Assembly (NCBI GenBank): GCA_001972305.1
Contig: BDDD01000023.1
Location: 293,707-357,706 of the forward strand
Direction of reading: 5' to 3'
DNA: 64,000 nt
From: Cephalotus follicularis
Lineage: Eukaryota; Streptophyta; Magnoliopsida; Oxalidales; Cephalotaceae
Positions 21,423-33,317 of the stretch are shown here, in pieces. Below the pieces are notes generated by a model that was given only the letters and a program-made list of their open reading frames with translations, did no database searches and was not told the origin of the DNA. Position 1 is the first letter of the stretch; each line of letters starts with the position of its first letter. A program made the translations under genes and the position numbers.

Positions 21423-22183
21423 GATTCTGAATTGTTGATATCCTAAGCTTGTTGATATCCTGTTTGTTGACTTTTATGGCTTGTGATATGCTGATTCCAT
21501 AATTTCTCTTGGAATCCCTTATTGATAGTTTAATTTGAATCGATTTCCGAATCGTTTGCTTGAACCCTTTATCGGTATATTTCGATTGATTGTATATTCA
21601 TCTTGTCTACTTGTTGTTATATCCGCGTTGGCTCCTGTGAACATATATCATTATTGTTATTGTTATATCCGTTTGGGCTCTTGCGGAGATATATTTGTTT
21701 CTTCTATCTCCATATTGTTATACTTGAGCTACTGCTCTTGACATTCTTGATTTATACCTAATGATTGTTGGAAAGTACGATAATGTGATTGTGACATCAT
21801 TGTTGTGAACTAAATGATTATTTTCGGCTCTGGTGACAATGTCACTTTCTCTGTGTTTTGTTGAGATATCCGTGAGTGGGACATTTCCTCCCTATCTTTA
21901 TTTATCCTTAAGATTCTTATACATTCATGTGCCTATTATTGTAATGACCCGAATTTCCATTAAAGATATTAATTATGGAAAGACAATTGCTATTGTGTAG
22001 TTAACAAAAATTTCAAGGGATCCGTTCTATAACCCTAACGCTCGGGGGTTCGGGCAGGGGCTCAGGGGCAGCGCCCCCGAAAGAAAATTTAATTTGGATA
22101 TTTATTTTGGACCCGGAATGGATCTGTACTTACTCCAAGATGGTGTTGTGTGCACACTGTCGTTGTGCGTTTTGTACCACAAA

Positions 22184-22438
22184 GTGTCAACTGCCAATTT
22201 TAAAGTGTCAACAGTTTGGTGAAATACCATAAAGAGTCGACACTTATTTTAAAGTGTCGACAGTTTGGTGAAATACTATAAAGAGTCGACACTTATTTTA
22301 AAGTGTCGAAAGTTTGGTGAAATACCATAAAGAGTCGACACTTATTTTAAAGTGTAGACAGTTTGGAGAAATGACATAAAGTGTCGACAGTTATTTTAAG
22401 GCGTCGACCATCAGAAATTTGACTTAAAGCGTCGACAG
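22184..22438. promoter_or_regulatory. Palindrome array in E6 LTR (GTGTCGACAC/AG type)
   Basis: Sites start at 22184, 22205, 22234, 22254, 22283, 22303, 22332, 22352, 22381, 22401 and 22429. Steps alternate 20 and 29 (after an initial 21), a 49-bp two-site unit. Outer bases differ from other families; the core TCGAC is the same. Confidence 0.75.
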
Positions 22439-22592
22439 TTTGGGATAGTGTAATGGTGAAAGCGGCGACGCTTTCAAGAGTTAATTTTCCATTGTACGCG
22501 TCAAGCGGCAGCTCTTAGAGGACGAAACGGCAGCAGTTTAGGGCTTAAGCGGCGACGCTTAGTTCTTAACCGCCGACCCTTTTTAGGATGAG

Positions 22593-22686
22593 GACACGTG
22601 TCGAGCAACGGATGATAGAAGAGGACACGTGGCGACTTGATGGAGAAAACGACAAATTTGAGACGGCTGAAGACTCCCTATAAATA
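22593..22686 (+). promoter_or_regulatory. E6 LTR core promoter: two G-boxes and TATA
   Basis: GACACGTGTC (22593-22602) and GACACGTGGC (22623-22632), both ABRE/G-box type with CACGTG, lie 30 bp apart. TATAAATA follows at 22679-22686. GCCGAC, a DRE/CRT-type core, is near 22572. Motif meaning comes from known plant cis-elements; activity is inferred. Confidence 0.6.
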
Positions 22687-23233
22687 CTGCTCCTTTGCTC
22701 AGTGCATTCGGCAGAAGAGAGGAAGAAAGGGAGAGAAAGAAGAAGAGAGGAAGAGAAAGAGAGAAAGAAGAAAGAGAGAGAAAGAAGAAGAGAGAAAGGA
22801 GAAGGAGAGAAGGAGAGAAAGAGAAAGAGAGAAGAGAAAGGAAGGGAAATTTTGTGGAGATTTCGGTGTAGAAATTTCTTCAACGTTGTGAAAGAAGGAA
22901 GGAGAATAAAGCAAAGTAAGGATTCCTATTCTTTTTCTAAAAAGTATTTTACGTTGTAAGGAAACTCTATTCTTGCATTCAAAAGTATTTTACCTACCTT
23001 CCTAAAATATTTTATGATGATATTTTACAACTCAATTTAATTTAACTTCCCCATCGACATGATCGGTATATCCACTGATCTGATTTCTTTTGATGTCATT
23101 AAAGATTGAGTCAGATCATTTGGAGACTAGTACATGATTTAATGGTTAGGAATGAAGAACTTCGCAAAGGGAAAGAAATTTAAGAGGGATCATAGCGAAG
23201 AACAGAAAGGAATTTTATACTTGTATATATTAA

Positions 23234-24330
23234 ATGGAAGAAGCGTATAGACAAAAGTTAGCAACAAATGTTGAATGCTTTAGAGAAGTTAAGTTAAGTC
23301 TGAAAATTCTTTTGAGAAATGCTTGGGGAATGGATGGAACAACTATAGGAGAAATTAGAGAAAACTTGCAAATGATGATAAAGCGAATCCTAGAGGAGAT
23401 ACCCGATGACGACGAGTCGAGTGATGAAAACTAAGAATAGTTATAAGGAAACTTTTGAGACATAAGAAAAGTATAGTGAGTGTTAGAGATGTACAAGGAG
23501 GCGTAGATGTTAGTAAGGTTTTGTCTAGAGTTAAAGGTTAACTCGCGAATAGTAACGAGATGACTAACGCAAGAGGAGATTGCGATCAAAGAAGAAAATG
23601 GGAATGCACAAGACGATGGAGAAGATAATTATCTAAACGTGGTGATGAATCGATCGGCTCGAGCTATTGCTGATAACAACGGTAGTAACCACCAAGCACC
23701 TTCGTCAGTAAACCCTAGAGCGGTATACAAGAAATTGAAAGACCTTTTCAGAAATGGTAGATCCTATGGAAGTAAAAGCATGGATTCAAGGAAATGAAAA
23801 GATCTTCAGAACCTTGAATTGCATGGATCGTCAGAAAGAAGTGTTTTCGATCTGTACGTTGGAAGGATAAGCGGATCAATGGTGAAGCATGATCGAGAGG
23901 ATAAAGACACGTATGAAAGTAGAAACGATGACGTGGGAAATGTTTAAAGAAATATTTATGGACGAATATTCTCTTCAAACGATGAAAGACAAGAAGGAAA
24001 AAGGATTTCCTTAGATTGGAACAAGGTAAGTCCGCATCGATAGCTCTATACGAGGCAAAGTCGTGAGATTGTCTCGATAAGCGGCTCACCTGGTATCAAA
24101 AGGAGAAAAGAAGAACGAATAAGTTTTCAAAGGTTTAAAACCCAACATTCAAAGATTATGGATAACGTAGGAGCCGCAAACCTATGAAGCAGTGTTGAAG
24201 GATACGATAATCTGAAGTACCAATCAAAAGCAAATGAACCAAGGGCAAGGAAAGAGAACTACAACAACAAGAAAGGAAATTCGATTGAGAAAGAAAAGAT
24301 GGAGCTCAATGACCTAGAGCATCAGTTAGA
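23234..24330 (+). pseudogene. E6 gag remnant
   Basis: An open stretch at 23234-23434 ends in an acidic tail (EEIPDDDESSDEN) and may be the N-terminal region. From about 23745 a frame that shifts repeatedly shows a gypsy gag domain: PMEVKAWIQGNEKIF, ADQWWSMIERI and TWEMFKEIFMDEYS. Stops and frameshifts follow to the Lys-rich tail near 24300. Gag type is clear; the start is not. Confidence 0.65.
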
Positions 24331-24507
24331 ACATACTCCATAGATGTGAAAGATTCTAATGATGTTGTGACAAGACATGGATTGACTTTCGGCGAATCAT
24401 GCTAATATGGATTGAAAGAAGGTTAAGTTTTCTATAACCAATCAACTGGAGTTTGGTTACCAAAACGCAAAAGTCAGTGAACCTCAGCAATCGCAGCTAG
24501 ACGATTA

Positions 24508-25690
24508 TTGAAAAGCGCATATGAAGGTTATCTCACTTATATAGCGAACACTAAGGAAGAAAAGATGGAAATAAAGGATGTTCGTAAGGATCTTATGGAA
24601 ATGTTTCCTGGAGATCTACAGGGTACACCACTTGATCGAAAGATAAAGGTTGCAATGGACATAGTAACCGGAATGACTCCGATTTCAACGAGTCCATATC
24701 AAGTGGCGCCGACCAAGTCAAGAGGAGTTAAGAATCAGTTGCAAGAGCTTTTGGATGAAGTATTTTTTTTTTCCTGATTGAGTGTATCATTATGGGATGC
24801 ACCAATGTTGTTTAAGAAGAAAGACGGGACAATGAGACTTTGTATCGATTGCTAAGGATTAACAATTTGTTTAATCATCTTAAGAATATTGGAGAATCGA
24901 TTTTCAATCAGGTTATCATCAAGTAAAGGTCAAGAAGTGAGATGTACCGAAAACTGCTTTTCAGACAAGATATGAACACCTCAAGTTTTGGTAATGTCAT
25001 TTGGATTGACAAATACTACAGTTGCTTTCATGGATTTGATAAATAAAGTATTCAGAAAATTGTTGGATCAATTCGAGGTAGTTTTTATTGACGGTACTTT
25101 GGTATACTCCAAAAGTCAATCGGAGCATAAAAGGACGTTTAATCAATGTGCTGCAAACATTGAGGAGGGAACAACTATATGCTAAGTTCAACAAGTGCCA
25201 ACTTTGAATAAAGAAGGTAGCCTTCTTGAGTCACGAGATTTCACGAGAACGCATTTTCAGTGGACTCTGCTAAAACTATGACGATAAGAGAATCGCAAGG
25301 ACCAACGTCAGTAGTAGAAATACGAAGTTTTCTTGGATTGGTAAGCTACTACCGAAGGTTCGTTGAATATTTCTATCGCAATAAGAAATCTCTTGCAAAG
25401 GATGACACGGAAGAAAGTTAAGTTCGAATGGTCTGAATAATTTCTTAAGGATTATGATTGTACCATCCGAGAAAAGCGAACGCCTTGGCGAATCTTTTGG
25501 TAGTAATGATTACCATACAACAGAAGTTATTAAGGAATTTCCAAAGATTGGAATTGGAAGATAGAAAGCAAGAAGGAGTAATTTTCCTATCTCAAGTTAT
25601 AATTCGATCGTCTTTAGTTAAACGAATCAAGCAGTGTCAGTTTGATGACCTGAAGTTTAAAGAAGATAGTGAACAGAGGTGTTGAATGAC
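24508..25690 (+). pseudogene. E6 RT and RNase H remnants
   Basis: The stretch MFPGDLQGTP...STSPYQVAP is the usual lead-in to gypsy RT. RT follows in pieces: KKDGTMRLCID near 24820 and VMSFGLTNTTVAFMDLINKV near 24990. The catalytic box reads FIDGTLVYSKS, Gly replacing the second Asp of FIDD. The SFLGLVSYYRRFVE block is near 25330 and a decayed YHPRKANALANLL linker near 25460. At least five frame changes are needed. Confidence 0.8.
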
Positions 25691-25849
25691 TACATGTTGG
25701 GAGAAAGCAAAGAGAAAGGAAATTGTTGGGAATAGAAGTGGTACAAATGACAACTGAGAAGGTAAGGTTAATTCAGAAGCATCATTAACAACCCAAAGTG
25801 AATAAAGGAGTTATATGGATAAGAGATAAAGGGAATTACAGTTGGAAAT

Positions 25850-26290
25850 GAGAGATCATGTTTTTCTTAAAGGTTTTACCTTGGAAAGAAGTAAATAGAT
25901 TTGGCGAAAGGAAAAAGCTTAATCCATAATACATTGGACCATTTGAGATTTTGGAAAAAGTTGGAGATGTTGTGTTAGGCTTACATTGCTACCAAGTCTC
26001 TTTTGCGTTCACAATGTGTTTCATGTATTTCATCTTCAAATATATATGGCGGACCCCTATCATATTATGAGAGCTAAAACGATACAATTGCATGAGAAGT
26101 TTTCATACAACGAACAACCGGTGAAATTTTCGGTTTATAAAGAAGTTTTGTAGACTAAGATCATTCTGTTAATAAAGGTTTTATGGAGAAATCATGCAGT
26201 CTATGAAGTCACTTGGAGATTGCAGGAAGTAATAAGACATGAATACCCTCGTCTTTTGAGTATAAGGTACAACGAATTTTGAGGACAAAA
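25850..26290 (+). pseudogene. E6 integrase C-terminal remnant
   Basis: Pieces such as [30 protein letters not shown] and the FEDKIF tail fit the integrase C-terminal region just before the 3' LTR. The DDE core is absent, so a deletion between about 25690 and 25850 removed most of integrase. Confidence 0.7.
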
Positions 26291-26310
26291 TTTTTGTAAG
26301 GAGGGTAGAT

Positions 26311-26583
26311 TGTAAAGACCCGAATTTCCATTAAAGATATTAATTATGGAAAGACGATTGCTATTGTGTAGTTAGAAAAAATTTCAAGGGACCCGTTCTA
26401 TAACCCTAACGCTCGGGCTTCGGGCAGGGGCTCAGGGGCAGCGCCCCCGAAAGAAAATTTAATTTGGATATTTATTTTGGACTCGGAATGGATCTGTACT
26501 TACTCTAAGATGGTGTTGTGTGCACACTGTCGTTGTGCGTTTTGTACCACAAAGTGTCAACTGCCAATTTTAAAGTGTCAACT
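26311..26583 (+). repeat. E6 3' LTR fragment (273 bp)
   Basis: It matches 21940-22213 closely and ends inside the second palindrome site of the array, where E5 sequence resumes. Confidence 0.85.
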
Positions 26584-26709
26584 GTAAGCATATGTGATCC
26601 TGTGAAGTTATTAAGTAATAATGTTAGGTTTTAAATCTAAGCCAAGATTATATGACATGAAATGGATCGTTAAATGATTAAACAATTTGATGATTAAGGT
26701 TTCACCCCA

Positions 26710-26774
26710 TGTAACGCACCGGATCCCCGAGGCTCCCTTTGAGCATAAAGTGGACTCGGATCGGGGGCGTTACA
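26710..26774. repeat. 65-bp inverted-repeat unit with TGTAAC...GTTACA ends
   Basis: The left arm starts TGTAACGCACCGGATC and the right arm ends GATCGGGGGCGTTACA; they pair over about 20 bp with few mismatches around a ~22-bp centre. No TSD is visible. It may be a collapsed LTR or a small hairpin insertion. Confidence 0.6.
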
Positions 26775-27176
26775 ATTATGTTCCATGATGTGTTGTGATT
26801 CGATTGGGATTTGCAATCCCGTATGTCCTGTGTTGAGCATGTTATTTGTGATATGATTTCCGAGCGGTTGTATGCTCGATGTTCTGGGTGACTTGGTCAC
26901 CTTCTCACATTTGTGATATTGTGACATGTCATGACACCGTGTTATATTCTGATGCTGGGTACCGAGATTTCTGATATGTAGTACCGGTCAATGGTGAGGG
27001 TACGTTCGACGATCAACTCTCCTAAGTATGCCCATTGGTCTGAGATGGGGTGCTATGTGGGAACTGCCCCCGGGTTCCATACCTGGATCTGCGGCATACT
27101 ATTGTCTATGATGGTATGCTGAGTGTGAGTGCAGCCGACGCTCCGTCCCTGATCCATTTGACCGTATTGGCTATGT

Positions 27177-27352
27177 GATTCCGACGAGGGAAGATCCGTG
27201 TGGTACACAACGTCCCCTCGGTCGAGGTTATGATGCATGATTTCCGACGAGGGCAGATCTGTGTGGTACACGACGTCCCCTCGGTCGAGGTTCAGTGATG
27301 TGATTCCGACGAGGACAGATCCGTGAAATAACGACGTCCCCTCGGTCGAGGT
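27177..27352. repeat. Three ~60-bp tandem repeats with internal dyads
   Basis: Each unit has TCCGACGAGG at its start and GTCCCCTCGGTCGAGG at its end, so each could fold on itself. Unit starts are near 27179, 27241 and 27302. Confidence 0.85.
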
Positions 27353-28973
27353 ATGTATGTTATGTTTACCATAGGCACTCTGTACTGGTGTATGAAGGAT
27401 GATGTACACATCTTGTAGCCTATTGGCCTATATTATTGCTGCAGCAGTTGTATTATGACGCCATGGGATTTGGCGGTGATATGATATGATGCCATGTGAT
27501 TTGGTGGCAGAGCAGATTGTTTATTTCCATGTGATTTGGCGGCAGGTATGAGACTGTGCTATGATTGGTACCAGCATCCTCTCATATTATTATTACTTCT
27601 GGGCACATATTTGATTTTGATGTTTGATATTTGTATTACGATTGTATCTTCGAGTTTTGATATCTTGATACTTTGATTATTGAGACTCTCATGTATTTGA
27701 TTTGGTGTCTTGAGCATGATATTTGTTCAATGGACTTCCTTGTTGAGCCATTGGTTATTTCATTGAAGTCGTGCTATCGAACTTTTCATGATTGTTGATC
27801 ATATTCGTATTCATGATATTTTATTGTACTTGGGAAGTCCCGAGCTTTGAGCTTGTTCAACGGGAATTTTATCCTTAACTTCCGAGTTTCTTTTATGGAG
27901 CTTCGTTAATGTCTATGTTCATATCTGTGGAACTTAATTGTTGGATATTGAGATGGTCTTGATCTCTGTTGAGGATTTTGTTCTTATTCTTGACTCATGT
28001 TTATATTGTGGGGTCATTTGTTGAGCATTGAGATTTCCTTCTCGGATTTCGTTTATACTTCTGTATATCACTTCCTGTTTATGAATTAACGTTTGTGGAA
28101 AATTGATATCCTTTGAGGATCTCGATGTTCTTTTGGTTATCTTGATATTCCCTGTTGATTTTGATACCCTTTGTAGATTTTGATGTACTTTATGAATATG
28201 GATATATTCCTTGTGGATTTTGATAAGGTTTGTTGATCTTATTGAGCCTTTAGTTTGTTCATGATTTACTTACCCTTATTCTTGTACATATTTTTGATTA
28301 TATGATCCTCTGTTTTATTCTGCACATCCAATTCTTTGATGGATGTACCGGAGATGTTTTGTTCTACTCACTTAGTCATTTGGACTAACCCCCTCCCAGT
28401 GTTTCCATTTCAGATGATGGCAAGGAGTTGCTAGTTGTTGCTGTAGATGGACCACGAGGGCAGGGCATGCTTCCAAGATTTCAACACATGCACAACATAA
28501 CTACATTAGCATTTAAATTCATGCATTTACTTATGTTTTTATATAAAAGTTTTCTTTTATAGTTTTTCTTTTAAAAGGGGCGAGCCCTATAGATTTACTT
28601 TTATTGCTTGTTGAAATGGTTGAGGCTGAGCCCAACCCATGTTTACTGCTTTAAAATGTGGTTTGCTGAGGGCTGAGCCCCATTATAAACTGTTGATTCC
28701 TCCTTCGAGAGTGTGTTTATAAAATGTGTTTTTCTTTACAGGGGGCATAGTCCGATAAACGGATACTACATGCCCGATTTTCGTAAAAATTTAAGAGTTA
28801 GAAAAAATTTCAAAGTTTTGGAAAAGTCAAATTTTATGAATGATTTTGGAAAGTCTTGAAGCGATTTTTAAGTTATAAAAATCCATATGGTGACTTCCGA
28901 AAGGAAGTTGTCATGTGGAACGTCATATCCGTTCTCGGTAGGATATTGGTTATTACAGGGAACGGGTGTGACA

Positions 28974-29038
28974 ATATCTGATTTGGAATTATGGTTATGA
29001 ATTGGATAGCTGACTTTTGTCTGTTATACAAGGTAGAT
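28974..29038 (+). other. E4 leader, right piece
   Basis: Begins with ATATC, the right TSD of E5, and runs to the gag start of E4 at 29039. Confidence 0.7.
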
Positions 29039-30147
29039 ATGGAATGTCGAAGGAGGGGAGCAGCAGGAAAATATAAGGCAGGGCCGTCGACTAGACATAC
29101 CAGAGTCGGTAGAGATGTGGAAGAACAAGAGGAACATAATGTGAACGAAGAAATAGATTTTGATGCTCCTGACCAAAGGGAACCTAGGGGTTTTGTGAGA
29201 AAGATGTATAATATGGTGAACTAGATGAATGAGTTTATGAAATGGCAAGCAACTACAGTTAAGCAAACCCCAGCTGCAAGGCCTGTGAGGCATACAGCAG
29301 AGGCACCAGAGGAGTCCCTAGTCGTAAGGCCCAACAAGGAGATCAGTTGACCTGCCTGCAACCAGGGAAGATCCTTTAGTCTGGTTTTTGAGGTTAAACC
29401 CTCCAGCTTTCATAGGGGACCCTTATGCTGTTACTGCTGAGAGATGGCTGATGCAAATGGAGAAAATCTTCTGAGTCTTGAGATGTTCAGACTCTAATAA
29501 ATTGGTTTTCACCACTTATATGCTACATGGTGAAGCAGAACATTGATGGAACATGGTTGCTGCCTCTTGAGTGGAAAATGGGATACCAAATTCATGAGAC
29601 ATGCTCAGAACAGAGTTCAATGAGAAATATTATCCATAGGCTGAGGTTGATAGTAGGGAGGCTGAATTTCTTTCCTTAACCCAAGGTAACATGTCTGTAG
29701 CCCAGTACGAGGCCAAATTTGTAAAATTATCAAGGATAGCTGCACATGTGGTTGGCACGAAAATAAGAAAGGCTAATAATTTTCTTGGTTGCCTCCGACC
29801 AGATATCAGACAGGGGCTGGTACCACTCAGGCTGAGATCTTTCTTGGAGTTGGCTAGCAGAGAGAGAGATTTTGAGGCAGTATCTGAAGAGCTATGTAAT
29901 TTACGGATTCAAGCTGATCGCAGCAGACCTGCTTCTTCAGGCTGACAATCAAGGAGGAGTTCTGGGAGCAGTAACAAGTCCCAAAAATCAGGGAACAGTA
30001 GTCCAGGTCAGGGTGGCTCGCCTAAGAGTGTCAACAGTCTGCTTGGTTTTTCTGGTCAAGGAGGACAGTCCATAGGGTCACAACAGAGGGGTAGAAGCCA
30101 TGGTTCCCAACAGAGGGAGCATAGGAGGACATCTTCTTGGGAAGATT
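29039..30147 (+). pseudogene. E4 gag, main part (many stops)
   Basis: The start is ATG 29039 (MECRRRGAAGK). A TAG at 29222-29224 and several later stops and frameshifts break it. Recognisable blocks are ATREDPLVWFLRLNPPAF, ERWLMQMEKIF, then MSVAQYEAKFVKLSRIA, LRPDIRQGLVPLRLRSF and a Ser/Gln/Gly-rich tail. E7 inserts at 30148, cutting off the zinc-knuckle region, which resumes at 33318. Confidence 0.85.
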
Positions 30148-30160
30148 TGTAATACCCCAA

Positions 30161-30191
<31 letters not shown>

Positions 30192-33100
30192 AAAAAAGAG
30201 AACACACACGAGCGCTTTTATGCGCCCGTATGAAAGAAAGAAAGAAAGAGGGAGGTGTGAGGGCAGAGAGAGAGACCAGGTTGCGGTAGAGAGAGCTCGA
30301 CGCCGGCGAGCGAGCGGCCGTACCCGGAGGAGATGGCATGACACGGGTTGTCCACCACCGACCGGTAATCTCCCTTCCCCCTTCTTCTCTTTACTCTTTC
30401 TTTTCTCTCCGTCACTGTCGCCTCCATCACGCACTGCCGTGCGTTCCACCGCCGGAAACCATCACGGGTAGAGCGGGTTTTGGTCGTGACGACTAGCTCT
30501 TCCCCTTTTGGTGGCTGTTGAGGCATTGTTTGGTCTAAAATGGCCGGGAATGGTTGACTGAGTTAGCTTGACTCGCTGCCTACTGTGACTACCGGTTCCT
30601 TGGCGAGTCTCGGCGAGTTTAAGGCAGGGATGTGTTAATATGAAGATGGTGTAGGGTTTTTGGGTGGTGGCCGGAGCTGTTGAACATCTGTCGAGTCAAC
30701 TCAGTGAGTTGACTCACTTTCGGCTATGACTGTGCGATTCACGGAGTGTCACGGCTACCAGTGCATAGATTGGCCAATTTGGAGCCTGTTTATGGCATGG
30801 TCGGAGTTTCGATGTGTTGGCCAGAATTTGGCCTGAACTCCGATGATGACAAGGTGTATTTGCTACATGTGTGTAAGTCGTAAAGGAATGTGTGATGGTT
30901 ATTGCAGTGATACAAGGAGAGAAAGAGAACTCTGTTGACAAAAGATGGAGCTGTGCTCGTGATCGCGAGTGAAGCTTAGAGGAGGAGGCACTTCATCGAT
31001 TCTGCTGCAAGCCCTCCCAACTCACAAGCTCAATTGGTAACAGGTAGGTGTACATATGCTCCAATGGTACGTGCCCAGATGATTATTGGCTTGATCCCAT
31101 TTGTATACGCTGGTATGGGACGGTAGTATACGAATGGTAGATCACTAGAGTACGGTTATACTACTTTACTTGCATTCATGTATTTTGAATGGATTGTATG
31201 GACATGACTGTTCATTGATGATTGTATGCTAAATTGATTGTTATGGTTATGCATGATTACTGATTACATGGTTTAATGAACTGTATACGGGCATAATGGA
31301 CTAAATGGAGAATTGAGAGAAGCTGAGCTTCTGCTTTCTCTCAATTCAAGGGTTACGACACTGGAAATGGTTTATGGGTTATGGCTATTGTATGGATTGA
31401 TTGATTGTATTGCATGAGGCTAAATGAGATAACCCATTCATGACCCTCATATCTGTCATGAAGGTCATGAATGTTAGACCATATCATATAATGTTTATCC
31501 CACATCGTGGGAGGACCGATATGGATAATGTTACCCCACATCGTGGGAGGATCGATATGGATAGTGCTTGCCCCACATCGTGGGAGGACAGATATGGACG
31601 GTATGGTATGGATATGGTATGCATGGACCTAAGGTATGCACGGTGTGGTCAGTGTTATCTCGACCTATTCGTCTACGACACGGAGAGTGCGTAGATAATG
31701 GAATGGACTTTATGGATCGTATCGTTATCGAATCGTATCGTTATCATTATCGTATTGCACAGTTATAGATCGTATCGGTATCGTTATCGGACCCGGACCT
31801 TTGGGAAATGGGTAATCGTATCGTTATTGGACCAGCACCTTCATAAAACTGGGTAATCGTATCATTATCGGACTAGGACCTTTAGGAACTGGGTAATCGT
31901 ATCGTTATCGGACCAGGACCTTTGGGAACTGGTAATCAGACCAGGACCTTCGAGGAACTGGGAATCGTATCAAATTGTTATCGAATCGTATCGTATCATT
32001 ATCAAACCGTATTGTAGTGTTATAGATTGTATCGTATTGTTATCGAATTGTTATGAATTGAATTGTCATGGATTGTAAATGGTTATGGACCGTTATCAGA
32101 TATGGACCCTAAGCGGTTATGGACCGTTATCAGATATGGACCATCAATGGATGTGAATTGTAAATGGATATGGACCGTAAACGATTGTGGTTATCGAGGG
32201 CAACGGTTATTGCTATGGATGGATACGATATGGTTATGGACTGTATCGTTATGGATCGTGATGGTCCTGATTGTTATGGTATGGCTATGATATTGTTACG
32301 GTAGGACCATGGTATGTATCCCTAGATGGTTGTTGTTGATCCTATTCTTATACGCTGGTATGGGACGGTTGTATACGAATGGTAAATCACTAGTGTATGT
32401 GAATTGAGTGGTATGGTTATAGTGGGCTAGAACCTTTGGGGTCTGGTGATTGGCCTGTTAAAGAGTGATGATTGATTTGATCCTATTCCTATACACCGGT
32501 ATGGGACGGTTGTATACGAATGGTAGATCACATATTCTATTGGTCTCTAGGTTATGGTGCATGACCTTTATATTATCAGTTACATTGCTATGAATTAGCA
32601 TTCATGCATCTCTTGTCATGCATATATCTCACATATTGTACACATATCTGCTGCACTTCTATATGTTCATTGCATATGTATATCCTACACAACCTTCGGG
32701 TTGCTGACCCAATGCATTGTATTGTAATGTAATGGGTCAGGTTCAGGTCCAGGTGGCGTGCAACAATGATCATCCGGGCTAAATCGCAGAGTACGGATCT
32801 ACATTTACTCCGACCTGTCTTATATAAATGTTATTAATGTAAATGTACAAATGTTATATAAGAGACATGTTTTCCCTCTGTATTGACCTGCCTGCATGTG
32901 GCAGTGCTTGATTTATGTGTTGATGTATTGAATATGGACAGGCCCATCATGTTGAGGAGTGGAGTAATTATCCTCGTATGTGAATGATATAGTTATGAGT
33001 TAAGTTGTGGTTTTGAGGGCTGAGCCCATATATATACATAAACTGTTGATTCCTCCTTCGGGAGGGTGAATATATAAAAATGTGTTTTCCTTTACAAGGG

Positions 33101-33317
33101 GCTAAGTCCGATAAACGAATACATCATGCCCAATTTTTGGGAGATTTTAAGAGTTAGTTTTTATTCCAATTGACTATTCCGCTAATGTATATGACTTTGA
33201 CTTAAAGATTTATATGTATAGCACTTTGGAATATGAATATAATGATGAAGTGACAGAACGGATTGGTATCTCACTGTCGGATCGTAGGGGTTTACACTCG
33301 TGGTTTGGGGCGTGACA
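30148..33317 (+). mobile_element. E7: solo LTR (3170 bp) in E4 gag
   Basis: Starts TGTAATACCCC and ends GGGGCGTGACA, with TSD AGATT at 30143-30147 and 33318-33322. There is no internal region. It contains an AT microsatellite (30164-30184), a leader-like GA/GC-rich segment ending in GGTAAT (30364), three ~36-bp repeats with CCCACATCGTGGG (about 31490-31600), ~58-bp repeats (about 31780-31965), and the conserved hairpin near 32704-32740. Confidence 0.92.
31490..31965. repeat. Two short tandem arrays in E7
   Basis: First, three units each containing CCCACATCGTGGG (5-bp arms, 3-nt centre) spaced about 36 bp. Then four to five units of ~58 bp built around GGACCAGGACCTTTGGGAAC and GGTAATCGTATCG. 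Confidence 0.75.

Larger units (their letters stand above)
21940..23040 (+). repeat. E6 5' LTR (3' boundary approximate)
   Basis: The first ~270 bp match the 3' LTR at 26311. The rest contains a GTCGAC-type array (22184-22438), two G-box elements, a TATA box at 22679 and a ~140-bp GA-rich purine tract (22713-22849). I could not find a clear PBS, so the end is a guess. Confidence 0.65.
21940..26583 (+). mobile_element. E6: heavily decayed Ty3/gypsy element inside E5
   Basis: A 5' LTR starting TGTAATGACCCG (21940) and a 3' LTR starting TGTAAAGACCCG (26311) flank gag and pol remnants. The 3' LTR is cut after 273 bp. A polypurine tract (AAGGAGGGTAGA) precedes it. The integrase core is missing and pol carries many frameshifts. 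A TSD cannot be read because the 3' end is lost. Confidence 0.88.
20027..28973 (+). mobile_element. E5: long solo LTR (about 4.3 kb) containing E6
   Basis: Starts TGTGACACCCCG and ends GGGTGTGACA, with TSD ATATC at 20022-20026 and 28974-28978. Outside E6 it has no gag or pol, so a solo LTR is the simplest reading. It contains a GC- and purine-rich leader-like part (20160-20330), a 214-bp tandem duplication, three ~60-bp repeats (27177-27352), and a CTAAC...ATTTCAG block near 28385-28413. Its 3' part shares a ~140-bp block with E7. Confidence 0.85.
26584..28973 (+). repeat. E5 right part
   Basis: Non-coding LTR sequence. It includes a 65-bp inverted-repeat unit (26710-26774), three ~60-bp tandem repeats (27177-27352), a T-rich central stretch with no motif I can name (27600-28320), and the branch-point/acceptor block. 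The segment 28665-28802 is shared with E7. Confidence 0.7.

Noticed and set aside
22637-22959. Open frames rich in Lys/Glu/Arg or Ser/Phe/Leu on both strands
   Set aside because: They are translations of a GA/CT tract, not genes.
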